From Bacillota bacterium (lineage in GTDB: Bacteria; Bacillota; UBA4882; UBA8346), in contig JAEYPR010000010.1 of assembly GCA_023410535.1 (NCBI GenBank), positions 1-64,000 on the forward strand: a stretch of DNA of 64,000 nt. Reading direction: 5' to 3'. Of the stretch, positions 1 to 8,264 are shown in pieces (positions within the stretch are counted from its first letter, which is position 1; each line of letters starts with the position of its first letter). A program made the position numbers and the translations under genes. The notes under the pieces were generated by a model. That model was not told where the DNA came from, made no database searches, and was given only the letters and a program-made list of their open reading frames with translations.

Positions 1-271
1 GGGCAATATCTTGGATAATTTGATGATTCACTTCGGAGATCGGGTTAAAATCTCACTTTAAAGCTCTCAATTTTTATGAATGTATTTATTTGGTGATGGA
101 CTTTACACGATTTTAGCTGCGCTTCCCTCAGCAAGCTGGATTTGTGGATAAGTGAGCTTGCTCAGTCGTTCGGCAAGTTACTTGGTAATCTTGATGAAAA
201 ATTTGATTGCGCAATCGACAGCGTAGGACGCAGTCTTGATTTTTCGATGATAAGAAATGTTGATGATAAAA

Positions 272-313
272 AAACTGCTACAGCATGAACGGCTTGGTTC
301 ATTTTGCAACAGC
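272..313. repeat. Imperfect hairpin, similar to the one at 63937-63989
   Basis: The arms CTGCTACAGCATGAAC and GTTCATTTTGCAACAG pair imperfectly around a 6-base loop. A run of A's precedes the hairpin on the plus strand, so on the minus strand it would be followed by U's, as in a terminator. The ATGAAC...GTTCATTTTG core is shared with the hairpin at the other end of the window. Confidence 0.35.
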
Positions 314-344
314 TCAGATGGGACTACTTTCCAAAATAAAAAAA

Positions 345-371
345 ACTTAAGTATTTACACTTAAGTTTCAT
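345..371. terminator. Probable intrinsic terminator
   Basis: The stem AAACTTAAGT / ACTTAAGTTT closes a short loop. It is preceded by an A-run on the plus strand, giving a U-run on the minus strand. It could end a minus-strand transcript such as that of the gene ending at 658, though it lies about 290 bases downstream. Confidence 0.45.
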
Positions 372-657
372 TATCCAAGACACCGTTGTTTCAATTTTGA
401 TACCTATCTCTCGATAGGTGGGTGATCGCACAATTACTGCAACTTACCATCAACGAACGAAGGCCTAGTTTTCATAATCCGATATAAATCTCCCAATGCA
501 TAAATGTAGGTTCAAAATAGAAACTGACGCATACCCCAGAAAACTTAATTCATAACGACTTGATAATAATAACCCAAATAAATCCGCATTTCAACCGGAA
601 ATTAATTCCATTAAATTATGATTGTCCTTGTTGCATAGTCAGCTATTAATTAAGACA

Positions 658-1854
658 TCATTGAAAAAACCGCTGCTGAACTTGAACCGTTTTCACCCCT
701 AACCGCTGTTGCAAACGCTGCAAGCAATCATCAATCGCATGATTCATTGCAGCGGACGGTGTGTTCTTGGCTTCCCACCACCAATTTTTAATAATCAAAC
801 TTTGCTTATCCTTTGATAATTCCGGTTCAATCCGCGCAATAAAACGGTCTCCGTATAAAACCGGTAATACATAATAACCATATTCGCGTTGACTAGCGGG
901 TTTATAAACTTCCCAACGATAGTCAAAGTCAAATAACTCCGCGATCAACCGTCGGTCCCATACCAAATTGTCAAGCGGGGCGATAATCGAAACGTTAGGG
1001 GTCGGTTCGGTTTCCATTGGCGCTTTGAGTTCGTCCCAATCTTGTGTTCGCAGGTAAAACGGATATTTGCATCCGGTTACAGCAGCCTGAATAATTAATC
1101 CTTGTTGATGGAGTCTTTCCAACGCTTGCATTCGTTCCGGAGTTTTTAGATCCAACCCCAGCCAAGCATCGCCCGAACGGTTCCAAAGCAAGCCGATCCC
1201 GCCAATTCTACGTAAAACCAGCCAATCGTGAAAAACCTCGCCGGTTGGAAAGGGGTCGGATGCCTCTAGCAGCGCTTGCGGTAAATGCCGCTCCGCATAA
1301 TCATAATATTTTCGTGTCCCGAACTTATGGTGGACGATCAATTCTCCCCAAAAATACATGCTTTCCAACGCCGCCCGGGACAACCGGGTTGGCGCCCACG
1401 CCCAATTGACGGTTTGATCAAATTCCAAGTCTAGCGAAGCTAACGGCCCCCGTTCTAGCAGTGCTTGACGCACTTCGGGAAGAATCCGGTGAATCGGACG
1501 CTCGGAGGCACCGTATTTGCATAAGGCTTTTTCCCGATAGCGCCGAAAATTAGGCCAATCTGACACTGAATAAATTGACATCATTTTATCCCAGCCGTCG
1601 AGCAACTGCCGATCGGCATATAGCAACTCCGTCACGAAATCGGATCGAAAATCGCCAATTCGCGCTTGCAAGACGAGTTCATGATTTCGACCGATTTTAT
1701 TTAACGGATCATACTGAATACAACCTACTTTTTGAATGAATTCCACGATCCCCGGTTTGCCACGCAGTTGATACGGAGGCCACAAGCCTTGATGCTTCAA
1801 CAAAATTCGACGCGCTTCACTTTTTGATAACTGTAACGGTTTCATTGAACTCAC
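658..1854 (-). CDS. YcaQ-family winged-helix protein (putative DNA crosslink-repair glycosylase)
   Basis: A 398-residue protein of the HTH_42/YcaQ family. E. coli YcaQ is a DNA glycosylase that unhooks interstrand crosslinks; that role is inferred here by family. Visible family signatures are an N-terminal segment around IQYDPLNKIGRNHELVLQAR, and a C-terminal block starting SIIAPLDNLVWDRR and followed by GYYVLPVLYGDRF. Full length (about 400 aa) is normal. An upstream ATG at 1905 exists, but GGGAGG at 1865-1870 sits 10 bases before a GTG at 1854, which is the preferred start; an ATG three codons later (1845) is possible. The gene stands alone with no obvious partner. Confident for family, moderate for biochemical role. 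Confidence 0.8.
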   Translation of the reverse strand: MSSMKPLQLSKSEARRILLKHQGLWPPYQLRGKPGIVEFIQKVGCIQYDPLNKIGRNHELVLQARIGDFRSDFVTELLYADRQLLDGWDKMMSIYSVSDWPNFRRYREKALCKYGASERPIHRILPEVRQALLERGPLASLDLEFDQTVNWAWAPTRLSRAALESMYFWGELIVHHKFGTRKYYDYAERHLPQALLEASDPFPTGEVFHDWLVLRRIGGIGLLWNRSGDAWLGLDLKTPERMQALERLHQQGLIIQAAVTGCKYPFYLRTQDWDELKAPMETEPTPNVSIIAPLDNLVWDRRLIAELFDFDYRWEVYKPASQREYGYYVLPVLYGDRFIARIEPELSKDKQSLIIKNWWWEAKNTPSAAMNHAIDDCLQRLQQRLGVKTVQVQQRFFQ

Positions 1855-2006
1855 GCTAACGCGACCTCCCAATCGAATAATAATCGATTTAATTTTACCA
1901 AACATCCGTTCGAAGGTAAATGTTTTTTAAATAAATCAACCTAACAATCACGAAAGATAAATCATTGCCATTCATGGCTTTCCAGTAGTTTTCCAAAACT
2001 TGTACT

Positions 2007-2035
2007 TTGACGTACCATATTGACCTTGCTATAAT
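2007..2035 (+). promoter_or_regulatory. Sigma-A type promoter for the SleB-like gene
   Basis: TTGACG (2007-2012), a 17-base spacer and a perfect TATAAT (2030-2035). Transcription would start near 2042, leaving a leader of about 200 bases before the start codon at 2240. The leader contains an inverted repeat ATGCATAA (2171) / TTATGCAT (2210-2217) just upstream of the ribosome site. Confidence 0.7.
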
Positions 2036-2239
2036 GACCACACGGTTGGAAACGAGTTAATTTTACAGTAATTTGGAAAACAAAAGCCTGTTTAAATCGA
2101 TTTTATCCAATCCAGCTTCCTTTGTTTTGGATCGTCCGTAACTTAAATAATCGATCGACAATCAAACAACATGCATAATTTTTTGAATAACTTGATTCGC
2201 TTGGTTTTGTTATGCATTGTTTCGGAAAGGAGTTTAACA

Positions 2240-2839
2240 ATGATTAAAAAATTAATGATCATGACCGCTTCAATCGTGATGTTATCAATGGGAGCGACTG
2301 CCGCTCAAGCGCAAGGCTTTACTCACCGTATTGTCAATGGCGAGTCGCTCTATAAAATTGCAGTTAATAATGGAGTTACCGTTGAACAACTTAAACAGGC
2401 CAACGGTATCCAAGGAACCGTTATTTATGCGGGTGATAAATTAGCCGTTCCAACCGCCTCAAAACAGGCCAATGATCGTGTTTCCAATCGTGATCTCGAA
2501 TTATTGGCGCGCTTAATCACCGCGGAAGCGGAAGGCGAACCCTATGAAGGCCAAGTCGCAGTCGCCGCAGTGATTCTAAACCGAATGAACGATCTGAAGT
2601 TTCCGGGGACCATTGCGCAAAACATCTTTAAACCGAATGAATTCGAATCCGTATCAAACGGTCAAATCTGGAAACAACCAGTGTCTGACGCTTATCGGGC
2701 CGCACAGGCCGCGTTAAACGGTTGGGACCCGACCAATGGCGCGAAATATTTCTTTAATCCGGCGAAAGTTACCGGAGGATCCTGGGTCTGGACCCGGACC
2801 ATCACTCATCATATCGGAAACCACGTCTTTGGAATATAA
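2240..2839 (+). CDS. Secreted LysM plus SleB-like cell-wall hydrolase
   Basis: A 199-residue exported cell-wall hydrolase. Residues 1-25 form a signal peptide ending AQA. Residues about 28-73 are one LysM peptidoglycan-binding repeat (GESLYKIAVNNGVTVEQLKQ). Residues about 85-199 form the Hydrolase_2 domain of spore cortex-lytic enzyme SleB, seen as LLARLITAEAEGEPYEGQVA with the presumed catalytic Glu and the C-terminal HHIGNHVFG. SleB-type enzymes are lytic transglycosylases degrading cortex at germination, but vegetative paralogues are common, and a sigma-A-like promoter favours vegetative expression. The start is the ATG behind AAAGGAG at 2227; an in-frame ATG at 2171 has no ribosome site. 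Confidence 0.85.
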   Translation: MIKKLMIMTASIVMLSMGATAAQAQGFTHRIVNGESLYKIAVNNGVTVEQLKQANGIQGTVIYAGDKLAVPTASKQANDRVSNRDLELLARLITAEAEGEPYEGQVAVAAVILNRMNDLKFPGTIAQNIFKPNEFESVSNGQIWKQPVSDAYRAAQAALNGWDPTNGAKYFFNPAKVTGGSWVWTRTITHHIGNHVFGI

Positions 2840-2861
2840 TACGGAATCGTAATGTTATCAT

Positions 2862-2914
2862 GAAACGAAAAAACGGGTTATTGTCTTCATAGACAATACC
2901 CGTTTTTTCGTTTC
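2862..2914. terminator. Bidirectional intrinsic terminator
   Basis: A 24-bp stem (GAAACGAAAAAACGGG... and its complement, one bulge) around a short loop, with A-run and T-run inside the arms. It separates the convergent SleB-like and hydroxyacid dehydrogenase genes and should work in both directions. Confidence 0.85.
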
Positions 2915-2919
2915 TCATA

Positions 2920-3828
2920 TCAATCATTGGATTGTGCATTTAAGAAAGCGATTAGATTTTCCGCCAGTTCGTCATTCATCATTTCCAAGGCATCGTGGGT
3001 CGCATACGCCATATGTGGCGTACAGATGACATTGGGCTGCTTGGCAAGTTGAAAATCGCCGACCGGTTCATTGGGGTAAACATCCAAACCGACACCCGCG
3101 ATCTTACCCGATTGGATTGCCGCTGCCAACGCCTGATAATCCAAAACGCTGCCACGGGCGGTATTAATCAGGATTACCCCGTCTTTCATTTGCCCAATTC
3201 GAGCTTCGTTGATAAAATGATAATTCGTCTCGGTGCCAGGGATTAAAATTACGATCACGTCCGCTTGGGCTAAAACATCATCAAGCCGCATTTCCCGATC
3301 GCTTGCGGGAATCCCTTTACCCGCAACCAATACTTCCATACCGAGTAAAGTCCCGATCTCCCCCACTCTTTTGCCGATCTTCCCAAAGCCGATAATCCCT
3401 AGTTTTTTACCATACAACTCAATATTTAATGGCAAATTGCTACGCCATTGCCGACCCAGGATATTTTGATGCGCCGGCAACAAATGTTTGGTCAAAGCGA
3501 ACAAAAGCGCCAAGGTATGCTCGGCCACGGCATTTACGCCGTGTTGACGAGTTAGGCCCATAACTTTAATGTTCATTGATTCGGCAAGCTTGCGATTAAC
3601 ATAATCGGTATTATGAGCCCGGATACCGATATAACGGCATTGAATTAACTGGGTTAATTGCTGTTCTGCCAAGAAGCTATGGAGCAACAAATATTGAATC
3701 GAAGCCAAAAGTGGATCATTTAATTCCATGATGGATCCCGTTTGGACTATCATTCCGGTATTGGTTATCCGTCGGATCTGTTCGGCGGATAATTTGATGT
3801 TTTGATCGATGAAACAAAGCGGTTCCAA
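2920..3828 (-). CDS. D-isomer 2-hydroxyacid dehydrogenase
   Basis: An NAD(P)-dependent oxidoreductase of the D-2-hydroxyacid dehydrogenase family (302 aa with this start). The Rossmann motif is GKKLGIIGFGKIGKRVG. The catalytic triad is visible: Arg in NTARGSVLD, Glu in YPNEPV, His in TPHMAY. The substrate cannot be assigned; no ACT domain, so it is not a regulated SerA, and glyoxylate/hydroxypyruvate-type reductase or a phosphoglycerate dehydrogenase paralogue are possible. The reading frame is open to an ATG at 3867, but that ATG lies inside the terminator of queF (3860-3887). A TTG at 3828 behind a G-rich Shine-Dalgarno gives the usual start followed by EPLCFIDQN. Confidence 0.8.
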   Translation of the reverse strand: MEPLCFIDQNIKLSAEQIRRITNTGMIVQTGSIMELNDPLLASIQYLLLHSFLAEQQLTQLIQCRYIGIRAHNTDYVNRKLAESMNIKVMGLTRQHGVNAVAEHTLALLFALTKHLLPAHQNILGRQWRSNLPLNIELYGKKLGIIGFGKIGKRVGEIGTLLGMEVLVAGKGIPASDREMRLDDVLAQADVIVILIPGTETNYHFINEARIGQMKDGVILINTARGSVLDYQALAAAIQSGKIAGVGLDVYPNEPVGDFQLAKQPNVICTPHMAYATHDALEMMNDELAENLIAFLNAQSND

Positions 3829-3859
3829 CCCACTCCCCCCCTTTTTCTGGAGATTTAAC

Positions 3860-3887
3860 AAAACCATCGTTGGTTTACGATGGTTTT
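3860..3887 (-). terminator. Terminator of the yhhQ-queF operon
   Basis: AAAACCATCG / CGATGGTTTT stem around an 8-base loop, directly after the queF stop. On the minus strand it ends in a short T run. It overlaps the first codons of the longest frame of the next gene, which argues for that gene starting downstream. Confidence 0.75.
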
Positions 3888-3894
3888 ATATCCA

Positions 3895-4290
3895 TTATTT
3901 CGTTTCAGGAACTTTTCCGACCGAGGCTTTGGCGGTAATCGTCACGCCGCCTCGAGGCCGTTGTATAATTGTTACTTTACACCAAAACGGTTGACAGACA
4001 TCAAAAATATCTTGGGCAATCTGAGCGGCCAGCGCCTCGCAGAAGACGCCTTCTTCCCGAAAACTCCAAAAATATAATTTCAAGCTTTTACTCTCGATGC
4101 AGTATTGGTCCGGCGCAAACTCGATCACTACTTTTTCCCAGTCAGGTTGACCTGTAACCGGGCAAAGACTGGTTACTTCGTCACTTTCGAGCACAACCAG
4201 ATCAACATTGCGAGGCGTCGGAAAAACCTCAAGTTTACGTGAGGGTTCCCGTACAATCTGCCCTAAGATGGAAAATGAATCATTTGTCAT
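3895..4290 (-). CDS. queF: NADPH-dependent 7-cyano-7-deazaguanine reductase (preQ1 synthase)
   Basis: QueF reduces the nitrile of preQ0 to the amine preQ1 in queuosine biosynthesis. The 131-residue size matches the short unimodular (Bacillus-type) class. The active-site Cys is in LESDEVTSLCPVTGQPDW, and the NADPH/substrate motif is around ESKSLKLYFWSFREEGVF(C)E with its conserved Glu. The ATG at 4290 follows AAGGAGG with good spacing. The gene overlaps yhhQ by 11 bases, so the two are translationally coupled under the preQ1 riboswitch at 4993-5029. No queC, queD or queE is in the window, which fits salvage of imported precursor. Confidence 0.95.
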   Translation of the reverse strand: MTNDSFSILGQIVREPSRKLEVFPTPRNVDLVVLESDEVTSLCPVTGQPDWEKVVIEFAPDQYCIESKSLKLYFWSFREEGVFCEALAAQIAQDIFDVCQPFWCKVTIIQRPRGGVTITAKASVGKVPETK

Positions 4291-4984
4291 TGTGAACCTC
4301 CTTGAGTAAGAACGGATTATAGCGGACGCCATAATCATAGGTGTCGATTGCTTCGGAACGTTTCACCCAACCCACGATCCAATATGTTAACGGCGTCAAT
4401 AAGACTTCATAACTGACTTTCCAAACATATTGCGCCACAACCATGGCCAGTAACCCACTGAAGGGCATTACACCCCAAAAAGCGATCAAAATAAACAAAA
4501 TCGTATCGACACCCTGTCCGAACACGGTCGAAACAATCGTCCGCACCCAAAGCAGCCGGCCTTGAGTAAGCAATTTCAAGCGTGAAAGAATGATTGAATT
4601 GATAAACTCTCCAACACAATAAGCAATCAATGAGGCAGCGACAATACGGGGAGTGAATCCCAAAACCGCTTCATAAGCTGCTTGCCCTTTCCAAAACTGC
4701 GGATGCGGCAAAGCGATGGTTATAACAAAGACAAGCGACATTAAAAGATTAGCAATAAAACCAATCCAAATAATTAGTCGGGTTTTCTGATAACCGTAAA
4801 CTTCGGTCAGGACATCGCCAAAAATGTAGGTAATCGGAAAAAGGATGACCGCTGCCGGGAGGAGCAATCCGTAAATTGTGATAATTTTACCGGCAATAAT
4901 GTTGGAAATCAGTAGACAACAAACAAAAGAACAACTAAAGAAGAGAAAAAGCGGGGAAAAAGAATTAGACAGCTGTTTCGGCAT
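4280..4984 (-). CDS. yhhQ: Queuosine precursor transporter, YhhQ/VUT family
   Basis: A 234-residue membrane protein with about six hydrophobic helices. The N-terminal helix is followed by the family segment around SNIIAGKIITIYGLLLPAAV and PITYIFGDVLTEVYGY, typical of the COG1738 (YhhQ) vitamin-uptake-like family. YhhQ imports preQ0/preQ1 in E. coli. Linkage to queF and a preQ1 riboswitch in the leader supports the same substrate here. The ribosome site GGAGG (4993-4997) is the 3' part of the riboswitch aptamer, so expression should fall when preQ1 is abundant. Confidence 0.92.
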   Translation of the reverse strand: MPKQLSNSFSPLFLFFSCSFVCCLLISNIIAGKIITIYGLLLPAAVILFPITYIFGDVLTEVYGYQKTRLIIWIGFIANLLMSLVFVITIALPHPQFWKGQAAYEAVLGFTPRIVAASLIAYCVGEFINSIILSRLKLLTQGRLLWVRTIVSTVFGQGVDTILFILIAFWGVMPFSGLLAMVVAQYVWKVSYEVLLTPLTYWIVGWVKRSEAIDTYDYGVRYNPFLLKEVHNDK

Positions 4985-4992
4985 GAAAAAGA

Positions 4993-5029
4993 CCTCCAGT
5001 TTTGGTGAGGCGGGTTAGCTGTGACCGCC
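4993..5029 (-). promoter_or_regulatory. preQ1-I riboswitch (translational type)
   Basis: Read on the minus strand: stem GGCGG (5029-5025), loop UCACAGCUAAC, stem CCGCC (5013-5009), then the A-rich tail UCACCAAAACUGGAGG. This layout closely follows the class I preQ1 aptamer of Thermoanaerobacter (loop UCGCAGUAACC, tail UUAACAAAACAAGG), recalled from the literature. The tail includes the GGAGG of yhhQ, so ligand-induced pseudoknot formation would hide the ribosome site. Another small hairpin (GCGAC / GTCGC, about 5041-5057) lies just upstream. Confidence 0.88.
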
Positions 5030-5100
5030 ATAAAAATTGTGGCGACATTTCGTCGCAATGATTACAAATAAATTCCATGGGAAATAAATTGCTACGATCT

Positions 5101-5952
5101 TTACTTTAGAGTGTAATATGCCATTCCGACCGTTCCCGGTCCAACATGAAGCCCAACCACCGGACCGATTGGATAAATCGGTACGACCACCTGTAGTAAA
5201 TCCTTGAGAATATTCGCAATATGCAAAGCTTCAACTTCGTTGTTGATGTGGTGGACGACCACATCGCCTAACCCTTTCGCCCGAACATCATCAATCAGGA
5301 TCCTGATCATGGTTTCAATGGCTTTTCCTTTGGTTCGGACTTTTTCTAAAACCGCCGCTTTACCTTCAATGACTGTCAAGATCGGTTTAATCTGCAGTAA
5401 CGAACCGAGCAATGCGCTGGCGCCGCCAATCCGCCCGCCTTTGCGAAGGTAATCCAAAACTTCGGGTGCAAAGATAAACCGGCTTTTTTCCATGATACGG
5501 CGCGCATGATCAATGACTACTTGAATCGGGTCGCCAGCCAACGCTGATTTAGCCGCCGCGATGACGGCAAAACCAAGCTCCATTCCGGTCGAATGTGAAT
5601 CGAGCACTTCAATGGCTGCGTCGGGATATTCTTCGCGAATCTGATCGCGGATCATTAAGGCCGAGTTAAAGGTACCGCTCAACCCTGACGACATAAAGAT
5701 ACCCAGTGCCGGACGACCGGTTTTGACCGGTTCCACAAAAGCGTTATATAACTCTTGGACCGGAGGTTGCGAGGAAGTAGGCACTTTCGAAGTTTGGGCC
5801 ATTTTTCCATAGAAAAAATCGTTTTCGATATCTTCTTCTCGAAAAGACTCCTCTTCAAAATTAACACTTAATGAAATAACCTGAATCTGATACTCTTCGC
5901 GCATTTCATGAGGCATGTAGCACGTACTATCCGTGATAATTCGAACAGTCAT
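5101..5952 (-). CDS. DegV family fatty-acid-binding protein
   Basis: A 283-residue DegV-family protein, a fold that binds a single fatty acid. Family marks are the start VRIITDSTCYMPHEM, TSSQPPVQE at about residue 60, SSGLSGTFNSA at about residue 88 and YLRKGGRIGG at about residue 168. Homologues (FakB) present fatty acids to the FakA kinase for phosphorylation; no FakA is in the window, so that role is only possible. The ATG at 5952 follows GGGAG. It is transcribed alone, with an AT-rich upstream region to 6195. Confidence 0.9.
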   Translation of the reverse strand: MTVRIITDSTCYMPHEMREEYQIQVISLSVNFEEESFREEDIENDFFYGKMAQTSKVPTSSQPPVQELYNAFVEPVKTGRPALGIFMSSGLSGTFNSALMIRDQIREEYPDAAIEVLDSHSTGMELGFAVIAAAKSALAGDPIQVVIDHARRIMEKSRFIFAPEVLDYLRKGGRIGGASALLGSLLQIKPILTVIEGKAAVLEKVRTKGKAIETMIRILIDDVRAKGLGDVVVHHINNEVEALHIANILKDLLQVVVPIYPIGPVVGLHVGPGTVGMAYYTLK

Positions 5953-6195
5953 CCATTCGTCTCCCTTAACCCAATAATAAAGTTCCTTCCCACTTCAAAC
6001 CCAACGTAAATATGTAAATAGATTCAAAATAATAAATTAATCACAACATTTATATTATATCCGAATAATAAAAAATAGAAAGTTTTTTTTATGTTTTTTT
6101 AATGACACAAAGTTAATCTATCGATGTCGCGCTAAACACTTGAAACCGTCTTGACTGCGACAATGTTCCTTAATTTGTACGATACTTCCGTTTTT

Positions 6196-8142
6196 CTATT
6201 TAACCACAATCTTGTAGGTTTTAACCTCTTTCAATCCCAGCGCCGGATCTTGAAGCGTGATGGTTACCGTATAGGTCCCCTTTCTTTGATAGCTATGTTG
6301 CGTTTCGGTTCCTTCAGCGCGACTGCCGTCGCCAAAATCCCAGACATATTTGAGTGCTGGGTTGGGGGTCCCTTCTTTCTCGCCCCAAGCACGGCATTGA
6401 ATGGTTAAGGGAGCCGGTCCCGTTGTTGGGGTTACCGAAGAAGTTAACCGCAATTTGGGCGTGACAACCTCAATTTGCAAATTGGCCTCCGCAATGGTTT
6501 GAGGATGGAGACGGTCGCGTACTGATAATTTTACCGGATAAGATCCCGCTTGGCGGTAAACATGCGCAGGATTCTGCTCATAGCTGGTCTCGCCGTCGCC
6601 AAAATCCCAAATGAATAAGGGATCGCAGGGCGAACCGGTGATCCCCACTTGCGCTGTGAAATTCACATTATGTGGCATAAAACCTTTAACAGCGCTGGCG
6701 GTGGCGGTCGGTCTCAGTTCCGGCGGCGTGGCGGTAATTTTGAGCGTTTCCCATGCCAAGTTACCGGGATGCAATTGATCGACAATCGACAGTTTAACAT
6801 CATATTCCCCCGGTTCTTTGTAAATATGAACCGGTTTTAATTGATTGGAAGATTCGCCATCACCGAAATCCCAAAACACCGCCAGTTCACTGGGGGATCC
6901 CTTGACTTCCAGTCCTGATTCAAATGCCACGGTAAATGGGATTAATCCATTGGTCAGTGACGCTTTAGGGTTAATTGCCAAAGCCGGCGCTAACACTTTA
7001 ATCATGATGACCTCATCCGGAATGATCAATTCCGGATGAATTTGATCAACGGTTTGCAGAACCACGCGATAATTTCCGGGTTCGGTAAAGCGATGAGTAA
7101 AGCTTGTCCCTTCAACCGTTTCCTTCCCAATTAACCAGCGATAAACCAGATTAGTTGGCCCTCCGGAAAGATTGGGAGTTACTTTCCCGGTCACGTCAAG
7201 CGGGACCGGTCCCGTGGTTGGAGTAACCACCGGGTTGGGAATGATTGTTAACGGATCGGCTTCAACCATCCAAATTCTTTGATATGTATAACGATCGACA
7301 GTGGCCGATAACTTCACCAGGTATTTTCCGGGTTTGGTATACAAACAACTAACATCCGTACCGGTCAAAGTGGTCCCATTACCGAAATCCCATTGAAATT
7401 TGGCTTGCTGTCCGTAATTGACAACGCTGTCCGCCTGGGCTTTCACGCGCATTTCAACCGGACCTTTCAGGGAGTCAAGTTTGGGATTCATTACCAATAA
7501 AGCGGGGACGTCCAGATCAAAATAGTATTTGCGATCCGAACCTTTCGTTTCAAGAACGACCGGATATTTACCCTCTTTTTCAAATTGAACGCTCACAGCA
7601 TTGCCGGTGCTATTTAATTTCCCTGACCAATTCCATGTCCAGTCTTGAGCGGCGACTGGACCCAAAACATCAAATTGAAAAAGGAATGGTTTGTCTCCCT
7701 GTGCATACCGAATTTGAACTTCTTTGTATTGCAATTTGGCATTCACTTCAGCGCCGGATTTTGTGAAGGGATTCGTGTATTCCCCTGCATCCAGCACCAC
7801 TTTATAGCTCGCACCTTTTGGAATGATTAAGTAACCTTTGGCAGTAAAGACCCGACGGACGAAGTTTTTACCGTCGGCACCTTTTTCCTCAATGGCAAAA
7901 TAAGCAGCTTTTCGCTCCGATAATAATGATTTCTTCGTGATGGTTACATCCCACGAAAGTTGCGAATCAAAACTCAACGGTTCACTTGGTACCTGAACCG
8001 CCCGGGTTTGACCAAACTCCGCGACCGAAGCTGAAATCGTCCGCGTGAGTTCAATTGTCTTCCAATCGACATTAAAACCCAAGGCGATATTATTGATCAA
8101 TAATACTAGGAAAATAAGTATTAAGATGAAGAACCGTTTCAT
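6196..8142 (-). CDS. Secreted multi-PKD-domain protein
   Basis: A 648-residue exported protein. Residues 1-22 form a signal peptide, followed by a region of no recognised family (about 25-215). At least five PKD-type Ig-like domains follow, recognised by repeats such as WDFGNGTTLTG, VFWDFGDGESS, FIWDFGDGETS and YVWDFGDGSRAEG, each followed by a Y-x-x-x-G-x-Y-x-V-x-L strand. The last domain runs to the C terminus; no membrane anchor, S-layer or sortase motif is seen. PKD domains mediate protein or polysaccharide contacts at the surface. The next gene upstream encodes a PorV-like barrel (123-base gap), so both may be envelope components. Function unknown. Confidence 0.8.
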   Translation of the reverse strand: MKRFFILILIFLVLLINNIALGFNVDWKTIELTRTISASVAEFGQTRAVQVPSEPLSFDSQLSWDVTITKKSLLSERKAAYFAIEEKGADGKNFVRRVFTAKGYLIIPKGASYKVVLDAGEYTNPFTKSGAEVNAKLQYKEVQIRYAQGDKPFLFQFDVLGPVAAQDWTWNWSGKLNSTGNAVSVQFEKEGKYPVVLETKGSDRKYYFDLDVPALLVMNPKLDSLKGPVEMRVKAQADSVVNYGQQAKFQWDFGNGTTLTGTDVSCLYTKPGKYLVKLSATVDRYTYQRIWMVEADPLTIIPNPVVTPTTGPVPLDVTGKVTPNLSGGPTNLVYRWLIGKETVEGTSFTHRFTEPGNYRVVLQTVDQIHPELIIPDEVIMIKVLAPALAINPKASLTNGLIPFTVAFESGLEVKGSPSELAVFWDFGDGESSNQLKPVHIYKEPGEYDVKLSIVDQLHPGNLAWETLKITATPPELRPTATASAVKGFMPHNVNFTAQVGITGSPCDPLFIWDFGDGETSYEQNPAHVYRQAGSYPVKLSVRDRLHPQTIAEANLQIEVVTPKLRLTSSVTPTTGPAPLTIQCRAWGEKEGTPNPALKYVWDFGDGSRAEGTETQHSYQRKGTYTVTITLQDPALGLKEVKTYKIVVK

Positions 8143-8264
8143 GACAACCTCCTGATCGTAGGGATGATTTTGCTTTTTCTTATTTCAACAAAAATAAAAT
8201 ATTTCCTGTTGATAATCGAAAAGGTAATATTCTTTTAGCCTTAATAAAAATACTGGGTGAATAT

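Larger units (their letters stand above)
1..657. other. Gene-free region at window start
   Basis: No credible reading frame is seen in any frame. The region holds two hairpins, annotated separately at 272-313 and 345-371, and a small palindrome at about 404-420 (CCTATC, short loop, GATAGG). It may be the 3' flank of a gene lying left of the window or decayed sequence. No tRNA or recognised RNA motif was found. Confidence 0.5.
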
